Below, in pieces: positions 56,913 through 64,000 of a stretch of DNA of 64,000 nt (within the stretch, counting starts at the first letter, position 1; each line of letters opens with the position of its first letter). The DNA is from Vibrio coralliilyticus ATCC BAA-450. GTDB lineage: Bacteria > Pseudomonadota > Gammaproteobacteria > Enterobacterales > Vibrionaceae. Made by a program: the position numbers and the translations under genes. The notes beneath the pieces are model-generated. The model saw only the letters and a list, made by a program, of their open reading frames with translations, made no database searches and was not told where the DNA came from. The stretch lies in NCBI RefSeq assembly GCF_000176135.1, contig NZ_ACZN01000013.1, forward strand, positions 186,001 through 250,000, read 5' to 3'.

Positions 56913-56933
56913 AGCCAGCCTAAGAAGCTGGCT
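56913..56933 (+). other. Intercistronic hairpin before the GH9 gene
   Basis: AGCCAGC / GCTGGCT with a 7-base loop, no T-run. It lies between the transporter and enzyme halves of the operon. Confidence 0.5.
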
Positions 56934-56957
56934 CATCAGATTCACTCGGAGATTTTA

Positions 56958-58679
56958 ATGCTGCTACTTACTAACCACATTGGTTATGAATCCCTGGGAC
57001 CAAAGCAGGCTATTCTGATGGCAGATGTACCCAACCTACCATCTTCCACTGCCCTTTTGGTGTGTGCAGATAGTCATCAGACTGTTGCGTCACTGGATGT
57101 CGAGACTGGCACTCGAGTCGCAAATTGGCACCAGGGATATTTTTTTCGCATTGATTTTTCCAACGTGAAAACACTAGGGCGCTACTACCTCAAATACAAT
57201 AGTTGTCAGTCCTCTATTTTTTTGATCGATCAAGATCTGCTCTTCACCTCCACACTGTCCGACGTACTGCACTATTTTAAATCCCAACGCAGCAGCGGCA
57301 TCTACGATCGTCAGGATCAAAACATACCGCTATTAAACAGCAGTCAAACTGTCGACGTCCGTGGCGGATGGTACGATGCCTCGGGTGATGTCAGCAAATA
57401 TTTAAGTCACCTCTCTTATGCCAACTACTTGAACCCACAACAAATTCCAATGGTGGTGTGGAATATACTCAAAGGTCTTGAGCTATGTGAGACCAGCTCA
57501 AAGCTGGCAGCATTTACGCAGTTACGTCTCAAAGACGAAGCTTTATTCGGTACCGACTTTCTGGTCCGGATGCAGCACGAGTCGGGATTTTTCTATACCA
57601 CAGTATTTGATAAGTGGTCGAAAGACCCACAGCAGCGTGAGATATGCTCTTACGCAACGCAAGACGGTCACAAATCAGACGACTTTCAGGCTGGCTTTCG
57701 TCAAGGCGGTGGTATAGCCATCGCAGCATTAGCGGCAGCAGCACGTTTGGATATCCATGGCGACTTTACCACTCAGCAATACCTTGATGCAGCTGAGTCC
57801 GGTTACCACCACCTGAAAGAACTCAATTGCCACTACCTCAATGATGGCGAAGAAAACATCATTGATGAGTATTGCGCACTGATGGCCTGCGCTGAACTGT
57901 ACAAAACGACACAAAATCATCTCTATCTTGAAGAAAGCCGATACTGGGCGACACGTTTAACGCAGCGACAACAATCAGATGAACTTATCCAGAATTTCTG
58001 GTCAGCGAATAAGGACGGCTCACGCCCTTATTATCATGCAGCGGAAGCCGGCTTACCTGTCATTGCTCTGTGCCTGTATTTAGAGGTTGAAGATGATCCA
58101 CAACGACGCCAATCAACAGTCGACACCATCACACATGCGTGCCAATTTGAGCTGTCTATCTCCACTAAAGTCGCCAACCCTTTTGGCTATCCGCGGCAGT
58201 ATGTAAAAGGCGTCAACCAAGCAAAACAGGACGCTTTCTTCATCGCTCAGAATAATGAGAGTGGCTATTGGTGGCAGGGAGAAAATGCCCGTTTAGCGTC
58301 ATTGTCCGTGATGGCGTACCTCGCTCAGCCACATCTATGCGACGCCGAGCAAAAACACAAGCTCAACAAGTTTTCCCAAAATGCTCTCAATTGGATTCTC
58401 GGCCTCAACCCGTATGACATGTGCATGTTAGATGGGCACGGACGCAACAACCCCGACTATTTACCACACCTTGGATTTTTTAATGCCAAAGGAGGAATTT
58501 GTAACGGCATAACGGCAGGGTTCGAGGATTCAGAGGATATTGCATTTAACCCAGCCGGACAAAAGGACGACATGCTACAAAACTGGCGCTGGGGCGAGCA
58601 ATGGACTCCTCATAGTGCGTGGTACTTGCTTGCCATCATGACTCAGCAAGCTCATTTCAGTCGCGTAGAGGAGCAGTAA
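56958..58679 (+). CDS. GH9 glycosidase, probably exo-beta-D-glucosaminidase
   Basis: 573 residues without a signal peptide. An N-terminal Ig-like domain (to about 95) precedes an (alpha/alpha)6 GH9 domain with GGWYDASGD (catalytic base region) and a late acid Glu in GFEDSEDIAFNP. Family 9 is mostly cellulases, and this gene type has been called endoglucanase. However, a Photobacterium homolog has been reported to be an exo-glucosaminidase, which fits a cytoplasmic enzyme beside a glucosamine kinase. It starts with GGAG 11 bases upstream. Confidence 0.82.
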   Translation: MLLLTNHIGYESLGPKQAILMADVPNLPSSTALLVCADSHQTVASLDVETGTRVANWHQGYFFRIDFSNVKTLGRYYLKYNSCQSSIFLIDQDLLFTSTLSDVLHYFKSQRSSGIYDRQDQNIPLLNSSQTVDVRGGWYDASGDVSKYLSHLSYANYLNPQQIPMVVWNILKGLELCETSSKLAAFTQLRLKDEALFGTDFLVRMQHESGFFYTTVFDKWSKDPQQREICSYATQDGHKSDDFQAGFRQGGGIAIAALAAAARLDIHGDFTTQQYLDAAESGYHHLKELNCHYLNDGEENIIDEYCALMACAELYKTTQNHLYLEESRYWATRLTQRQQSDELIQNFWSANKDGSRPYYHAAEAGLPVIALCLYLEVEDDPQRRQSTVDTITHACQFELSISTKVANPFGYPRQYVKGVNQAKQDAFFIAQNNESGYWWQGENARLASLSVMAYLAQPHLCDAEQKHKLNKFSQNALNWILGLNPYDMCMLDGHGRNNPDYLPHLGFFNAKGGICNGITAGFEDSEDIAFNPAGQKDDMLQNWRWGEQWTPHSAWYLLAIMTQQAHFSRVEEQ

Positions 58680-58680
58680 C

Positions 58681-59556
58681 ATGACTCAGTATTTTGTCGG
58701 AATTGATGGCGGAGGTACATCTTGCCGAGCACGCATCAGGGATCAACACGGTAAGCGACTTGGAGAAGGTAAAAGTGGCAGCGCCAATATTCTTTTAGGG
58801 GTCGATGTGGCACTTCAGTCGATTGTTGACGCGGTCACAATCGCTGCACAAGAAGCCGGACTCGACTCATCTCAACTAAAACACATGCATTTAGGATTAG
58901 CCTTGGCTGGTGCAGAACAAAAATCTGCTTGGCAGGAGTTTATGGCTCAAGCTCATCCTTTCGCTTCCATTGTACTCAATACCGATGCTTATGGGGCTTG
59001 CTTAGGCGCACACAATGGCGACAGTGGAGCCATCATGATTGCTGGGACAGGATCTTGTGGCATTTATTTGTCCGGCAATGAGCAGCATGTTGTAGGAGGG
59101 CGAGAGTTTCCTATTTCCGATCAAGGCGGTGGCGCCGTGATGGGACTGACACTGATTCAAAAAGTGCTCCTTGCTGAAGATGGTATTGGTGAAAAAACAC
59201 CTTTATGTCAAGAAGTTATGACCCACTTCTCCAACGATGTCGACCAAATTGTTAGTTGGTCGAAAAACGCCTTACCCCGTGACTATGGCCAGTTTTCGCC
59301 AATGATTTTTCGCCATGCGGCCCAAGCCGATGCATTAGCTATCTCGTTGCTTCAGCAAACTGCAGCCGACATTGAAATGTTCATTCTCGCCTTACATAAA
59401 AAAGGCGCCAACCGAATTTGCCTAATGGGCAGCATAGCAGAGCGTATGCATGACTGGCTTTCGCCTCCCGTTCAACAATGGATTGTTGAACCCCAATTCG
59501 ATGCCATTGAAGGGGCATTAATGTTTGCTGGCAAACCAGAGCATAACCTGTATTAA
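58681..59556 (+). CDS. gspK: Glucosamine kinase, BadF/BcrA ATPase family
   Basis: 291 residues, ASKHA fold: phosphate-1 GIDGGGTSCRARI, phosphate-2 AGTGSCGIYL and adenosine-type motif MGSIAER. The V. cholerae gene in this position was characterised as a glucosamine-specific kinase giving GlcN-6-P. It starts one base after the GH9 stop (TAACATG), so the two are coupled. Activity on GlcNAc is the alternative. Confidence 0.85.
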   Translation: MTQYFVGIDGGGTSCRARIRDQHGKRLGEGKSGSANILLGVDVALQSIVDAVTIAAQEAGLDSSQLKHMHLGLALAGAEQKSAWQEFMAQAHPFASIVLNTDAYGACLGAHNGDSGAIMIAGTGSCGIYLSGNEQHVVGGREFPISDQGGGAVMGLTLIQKVLLAEDGIGEKTPLCQEVMTHFSNDVDQIVSWSKNALPRDYGQFSPMIFRHAAQADALAISLLQQTAADIEMFILALHKKGANRICLMGSIAERMHDWLSPPVQQWIVEPQFDAIEGALMFAGKPEHNLY

Positions 59557-59566
59557 AGGGGATACC

Positions 59567-61474
59567 ATGAGTTATCGTATTGACCTCACCGTTCTGTCAG
59601 AGCATAAGCAATACTGTCGATTTGGTCTGACGCTGCACAATCTGTCGGATCAAGCACTAAACAGTTGGCATTTGCAGTTCATCATTGACCGCTACATCCT
59701 TCCTGATAGCTTTAGTCATGGTTCGATCAAACAAACAGGCAGCTTTTGCGTTGTTACTCCGGATAGCCACACACTCGACGCAAATCAGCATTATTACTGC
59801 GAATTTAGCATCAATACAGCGCCATTGCGCTTTTACACTGACGGCCTCAAAGATGCTTTGATTGTCAGTGACAATGGTGCCAGTGAGTTAGCTGTGACGT
59901 TGACGCCTATTGCTCTCGCCTCCCCCTATCAAGAGCGCACCCAACTTGACCCGACACCTGCTGCAGAGCACTCACTGATCCCAGCACCCAACCAGATCAG
60001 TTATCAGGGTGGAACCTTTCATTTATCGACTACCAGCCAGATTACTCTACAAACTGCGCAAGCCGAAAAAGCCGCGACTTGGCTGGAGGAAGAGCTGACC
60101 AATCTATTCGGCTATCAGGCCAAGGCCATTGGTCAAAGCGAAATCCTGTTTCGCAATAATCCAACGCTGGATGAAAGTCAGTATCAGCTTATCGTATCCG
60201 CTACAGGTGTCAGGATTGAATCGGCATCAGCAGCAGGTTTCGTACATGCCAGTGCCACGTTAATGCAACTCATAACACAAGATAATGACCAATTATCAGT
60301 GCCTTATGTCAAAGTAGTGGATAAGCCTCGCTTTAAATACCGAGGCATGATGCTCGACTGTGCTCGCCATTTCCATTCAATCGACGATATCAAACGGCTA
60401 ATTAACCAGCTCGCCCACTACAAGTTCAATACTTTTCACTGGCATTTAACCGACGATGAAGGCTGGAGACTGGAGATCAACGCCTTTCCTCAACTCACAC
60501 AAGTGGGGGCATTTCGGGGAAGAGAGTCGGCACTCAAGCCGCAGTTTAGTCATCTTTCGCCAGTATATGGCGGGTATTACTCTCAGCATCAGGTAAGAGA
60601 AGTGATTGCTTATGCTCAAGAGCGAGGCGTTACCGTGATTCCTGAAATTGATATTCCGGGTCACTGCCGAGCAGCGATTAAAGCCCTTCCTGAATTGCTT
60701 CTCGACCCGAGCGACAAATCGGAATACCGTAGTATTCAACATTACACCGACAATGTTCTCTCTCCTGCAATACCGGGGACTTATGAGTTTCTCGATAAAG
60801 TGCTTGAGGAGGTCGCCAGTCTATTTCCAGCCCCTTGGGTGCATATCGGTGCTGATGAAGTGCCTGATGGCGTTTGGCTTCAGAGCGCGAATTGCCAAGC
60901 ATTGATGGAATCTGAAGGTTACCAGAATACCAAAGAACTTCAGGGGCACCTGCTGCGATATGCCGAGCAGAAATTACGCTCTTTGGGCAAGCGCATGGTC
61001 GGCTGGGAAGAAGCTCAGCACGGAGATAAAGTCAGCAAAGATACCGTGATTTATTCTTGGTTGAGTGAAGAAGCAGCCCTCAAGTGCGCCAAACAAGGTT
61101 TCGATGTTGTCCTACAACCGGCCCAATCCACCTATCTGGATATGGCTCAGGATTATTCCCCGGAAGAACCTGGCGTCGACTGGGCGAATGTCATCCCTCT
61201 CGAAAGCGCGTATCGCTATGAACCTCTGGCTGATATTCCAGAAGAAGACCCAATCCGTAAACGTATTCTTGGTATTCAGTGCGCTCTATGGTGCGAACTT
61301 GTCTCCCACCAGCAAAGGCTGGACTACATGGTGTTCCCTCGCCTGACAGCAATAGCAGAAGCTTGCTGGACAATGAAACAACATCGCGACTGGCACGACT
61401 ATCAAGCAAGGCTGAAAGGCCACTTATCTTTACTCGATAAACAAGGCATCAATTATCGCAACCCTTGGAAATAA
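59567..61474 (+). CDS. Cytoplasmic beta-N-acetylhexosaminidase (GH20)
   Basis: 635 residues from ATG 59567, with AAAGGGG upstream; an earlier in-frame TTG has no support. An N-terminal carbohydrate-binding-like domain (to about 140), a GH20b domain, then the TIM barrel with FHWHLTDDEGWR and the catalytic pair D430-E431 (HIGADEVP). There is no signal peptide, so it acts on imported oligomers and releases GlcNAc. It follows the kinase gene by 10 bases. Confidence 0.93.
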   Translation: MSYRIDLTVLSEHKQYCRFGLTLHNLSDQALNSWHLQFIIDRYILPDSFSHGSIKQTGSFCVVTPDSHTLDANQHYYCEFSINTAPLRFYTDGLKDALIVSDNGASELAVTLTPIALASPYQERTQLDPTPAAEHSLIPAPNQISYQGGTFHLSTTSQITLQTAQAEKAATWLEEELTNLFGYQAKAIGQSEILFRNNPTLDESQYQLIVSATGVRIESASAAGFVHASATLMQLITQDNDQLSVPYVKVVDKPRFKYRGMMLDCARHFHSIDDIKRLINQLAHYKFNTFHWHLTDDEGWRLEINAFPQLTQVGAFRGRESALKPQFSHLSPVYGGYYSQHQVREVIAYAQERGVTVIPEIDIPGHCRAAIKALPELLLDPSDKSEYRSIQHYTDNVLSPAIPGTYEFLDKVLEEVASLFPAPWVHIGADEVPDGVWLQSANCQALMESEGYQNTKELQGHLLRYAEQKLRSLGKRMVGWEEAQHGDKVSKDTVIYSWLSEEAALKCAKQGFDVVLQPAQSTYLDMAQDYSPEEPGVDWANVIPLESAYRYEPLADIPEEDPIRKRILGIQCALWCELVSHQQRLDYMVFPRLTAIAEACWTMKQHRDWHDYQARLKGHLSLLDKQGINYRNPWK

Positions 61475-61562
61475 CTTTTGCTGACGGCCATAGCCCTTAG
61501 CAGTTTTCTCTAGCAAATACATTAGGCCGCTGTCTCAGTGGCTGTAGGAAAAGGAATAAAAC

Positions 61563-63971
61563 ATGAAATACGGCTATTTCGATAACGAGAATCGTGAATA
61601 CGTCATCACTCGCCCTGACGTACCTGCGCCATGGACAAACTACCTAGGCACTGAGAAGTTCTGTACGGTTATCTCGCACAATGCGGGGGGCTATTCGTTC
61701 TACAACTCGCCAGAATACAACCGTGTTACTAAATTCCGCCCGAATGCGACCTTCGATCGCCCAGGACATTACGTTTATCTGCGTGATGATGAAACAGGGG
61801 ATTACTGGTCAATCTCTTGGCAACCAGTGGCCAAAAGCCTAGATGAAGCAAACTACGAAGTCCGTCATGGCTTGTCATACTCTAAGTTCAAGTGTGAATA
61901 CAGCGGCATTACCGCGACGAAAACACTCTTCGTCCCTAAAGGCGAAGACGCAGAAATTTGGGATGTGGTGATCAAGAACACCTCTGACAAACCACGTACC
62001 ATCAGCGCGTTCTCTTTTGTTGAATTCTCATTCAGCCATATCCAATCTGATAACCAAAACCATCAGATGTCTCTGTACTCCGCAGGTACGACTTACAATG
62101 AAGGCGTAATTGAATACGACCTGTACTACAACACCAACGACTTCGAAGGTTTCTACTACCTTACTTCGACGTTTTCTCCAGATTCTTACGATGGTCAGCG
62201 TGACAGCTTCCTAGGTCTTTACCGCGACGAAGCTAACCCAATCGCCGTGGAAAAAGGCCAATGCTCCAACACGGCTCAGACTTGTTATAACCACTGTGGC
62301 TCTCTGCACAAGCAATTCTCCATCCAACCGGGTGAAGAAGTTCGCTTTGCCTACATTCTAGGTATCGGCAAAGGCAATGGTGAGCGCCTACGTGCTAAAT
62401 ACCAAGACCTAGCAGAAGTCGATAACGCCTTCGCTGGTATCAAAGCCCACTGGGATGAGCGTTGTGGCAAGTTCCAAGTGAAATCGCCAAATGAAGGTCT
62501 GGATACCATGATTAATGCATGGACACTATACCAAGCTGAAACCTGTGTCGTGTGGTCTCGTTTTGCATCCTTTATCGAAGTGGGGGGGCGTACGGGCCTT
62601 GGTTACCGCGATACCGCACAGGACGCGATTTCAGTCCCTCATGCCAACCCAGCAATGACACGCAAGCGTATCGTTGATCTACTGCGCGGACAGGTGAAAG
62701 CGGGTTATGGTCTGCACCTATTCGATCCAGACTGGTTCGATCCGGAGAAAGCAGACGTGAAACCGTCTAAGTCACCAACGGTTGTTCCTACCCCTTCCGA
62801 CGAAGACAAAATCCACGGCATTGAAGACACGTGTTCTGATGACCACCTATGGTTAGTGCCAACCATCTGTAAATACGTGATGGAAACCGGTGAACACAGC
62901 TTCTTTGATGAAATGATCCCTTACGCAGATGGTGGCGATGCCAGCGTGTATGACCACATGAAAGCAGCCTTAGACTTCTCTGCTGAGTACGTGGGTCAAA
63001 CCGGCATCTGTAAAGGCTTACGCGCAGACTGGAACGACTGTTTAAACCTAGGCGGTGGCGAATCTTCAATGGTGTCGTTCCTCCATTTCTGGGCTTTACA
63101 AGAGTTCATCGACCTAGCCAAGTACCTAGGTAAAGACGCTGATGTTGAGAAATACTCCGAGATGGCAGCAAATGTCCGCGAAGCGTGTGAAGCACACCTT
63201 TGGGATGATGAAGGCGGTTGGTATATCCGAGGTCTCACCAAGAGCGGTGACAAAATCGGTACAGCACAACAAGCCGAAGGTCGTGTGCACCTAGAGTCAA
63301 ACACCTTAGCCGTACTCTCTGGCGCGGTATCTCAAGAACGCGGCGAGAAAGCAATGGATGCCGTAGATGAGAACCTATTCTCTGAATACGGCTTACACCT
63401 CAACTCACCGTCTTTCGCCACACCTAACGATGACATCGGCTTCGTAACTCGAGTTTATCAAGGCGTGAAAGAAAACGGCGCTATCTTCTCACATCCAAAC
63501 CCATGGGCTTGGGTTGCAGAAGCAAAATTGGGGCGTGGTGACCGTGCAATGAAATTCTACGATGCACTCAACCCATACAACCAAAACGACATCATCGAAA
63601 AACGGATTGCAGAACCTTACTCTTACGTGCAGTTCATTATGGGTCGTGACCACCAAGATCACGGGCGTGCGAATCACCCATGGCTAACTGGCACATCGGG
63701 TTGGGCTTACTTCGCAGTAACCAACTTTATTCTTGGCGTACGTACAGGTTTTGACGGACTGACGATTGATCCTTGTATCCCAACCAACTGGCCGGGTTTC
63801 GAAGTGACCCGTCAGTGGCTAGAGGCGACGTACAACATCAAAGTGGAGAATCCAGATTCAGTGAGCAAAGGGGTCAAATCGATCCTAGTCAATGGAGAAA
63901 AAGTGTCTGGCGCCACGATACCCGTACAGCCAAAAGGTAGCGTAAACGACGTCGTCGTTGTGCTTGGTTAA
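61563..63971 (+). CDS. chbP: N,N'-diacetylchitobiose phosphorylase (GH94)
   Basis: 802 residues. It splits (GlcNAc)2 with phosphate into GlcNAc-1-P and GlcNAc, saving one ATP. The catalytic acid Asp492 in RADWNDCLNL has the same number as in the V. proteolyticus enzyme. RTGLGYRDTAQD and the C-terminal WPGFEVTRQW region match GH94. There is no signal peptide. It ends the visible operon with a terminator hairpin. Cellobiose phosphorylase is the nearest alternative, made unlikely by context and length. Confidence 0.95.
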   Translation: MKYGYFDNENREYVITRPDVPAPWTNYLGTEKFCTVISHNAGGYSFYNSPEYNRVTKFRPNATFDRPGHYVYLRDDETGDYWSISWQPVAKSLDEANYEVRHGLSYSKFKCEYSGITATKTLFVPKGEDAEIWDVVIKNTSDKPRTISAFSFVEFSFSHIQSDNQNHQMSLYSAGTTYNEGVIEYDLYYNTNDFEGFYYLTSTFSPDSYDGQRDSFLGLYRDEANPIAVEKGQCSNTAQTCYNHCGSLHKQFSIQPGEEVRFAYILGIGKGNGERLRAKYQDLAEVDNAFAGIKAHWDERCGKFQVKSPNEGLDTMINAWTLYQAETCVVWSRFASFIEVGGRTGLGYRDTAQDAISVPHANPAMTRKRIVDLLRGQVKAGYGLHLFDPDWFDPEKADVKPSKSPTVVPTPSDEDKIHGIEDTCSDDHLWLVPTICKYVMETGEHSFFDEMIPYADGGDASVYDHMKAALDFSAEYVGQTGICKGLRADWNDCLNLGGGESSMVSFLHFWALQEFIDLAKYLGKDADVEKYSEMAANVREACEAHLWDDEGGWYIRGLTKSGDKIGTAQQAEGRVHLESNTLAVLSGAVSQERGEKAMDAVDENLFSEYGLHLNSPSFATPNDDIGFVTRVYQGVKENGAIFSHPNPWAWVAEAKLGRGDRAMKFYDALNPYNQNDIIEKRIAEPYSYVQFIMGRDHQDHGRANHPWLTGTSGWAYFAVTNFILGVRTGFDGLTIDPCIPTNWPGFEVTRQWLEATYNIKVENPDSVSKGVKSILVNGEKVSGATIPVQPKGSVNDVVVVLG

Positions 63972-63980
63972 CTACCCAAT

Positions 63981-64000
63981 GAGCCTCTCACAGAGGCTCT
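63981..64000 (+). terminator. Terminator-like hairpin after chbP, cut by window end
   Basis: GAGCCTCT / AGAGGCTC stem with loop CAC reaches the window edge; a T-run, if any, lies outside. Confidence 0.55.

Noticed and set aside
56958..58679. Cellulase (endoglucanase) function for the GH9 gene
   Set aside because: No signal peptide and location inside a chitin-oligosaccharide operon beside a glucosamine kinase favour an intracellular glucosaminidase.

Overview
The window is ordinary chromosomal DNA of a Vibrio (Gammaproteobacteria). The evidence is gene content and order: an OmpU-type porin between greA and dacB, a ChiS hybrid regulator next to a periplasmic chitin-oligosaccharide binding protein and its ABC transporter, a RocS-like GGDEF-EAL protein beside ubiT/ubiUV, and very close protein similarity to Vibrio housekeeping genes. 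The porin and the gene order differ from what I remember of V. cholerae, and I cannot name the species. I see no prophage, insertion sequence, integron or CRISPR array.

Layout. 1-1.2 kb: the 3' end of gltD and a DUF1499 lipoprotein gene. 1.2-8.2 kb (minus strand): the transcription/translation operon secG, tRNA-Leu(GAG), tRNA-fMet, rimP, nusA, infB, rbfA, truB. 8.3-13.7 kb: yhbS, ubiT, a PAS-GGDEF-EAL gene and ubiU-ubiV (oxygen-independent ubiquinone synthesis). 13.7-25.1 kb: lysS, prfB (with a programmed frameshift), brnQ, yfiC, srmB, prfC, a second GGDEF-EAL gene, rimI and holD. 25.1-31.1 kb: glmM, folP, ftsH, rlmE, yhbY and greA. 31.5-38 kb: the porin, dacB, a short MgtE-type transporter with an elaborate leader, tyrS and an M23 endopeptidase. 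38-46.8 kb: an RND efflux pair, erpA, hemL, a 39-residue cysteine-pair membrane peptide, an AI-2E family permease and rsmC.

46.9-64 kb is the chitin-oligosaccharide catabolic locus. ChiS (His469 and Asp772 present) is followed by a 686-base regulatory region. Then come the periplasmic binding protein, two permeases, two ATPases, and four cytoplasmic enzymes or kinases: a GH9 glucosaminidase-type enzyme, a glucosamine kinase, a GH20 N-acetylhexosaminidase and a GH94 chitobiose phosphorylase. Oligomers would be captured in the periplasm, imported, and split inside the cell by phosphorolysis or hydrolysis into GlcNAc-1-P, GlcNAc and GlcN.

The least expected signals are not in the large genes but between them. 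They are: a putative Mg-responsive leader (14-codon ORF, exchangeable hairpin arms, and a 9-bp pairing between the ORF and the sequence after its stop) ahead of the MgtE-type gene; a nested inverted-repeat element and a pair of 15-bp direct repeats spaced 30 bp in the chitin promoter region; a GraL-like terminator in the greA leader; and several very short ORFs with plausible ribosome binding sites. All of these are read by eye and need computation or experiment.
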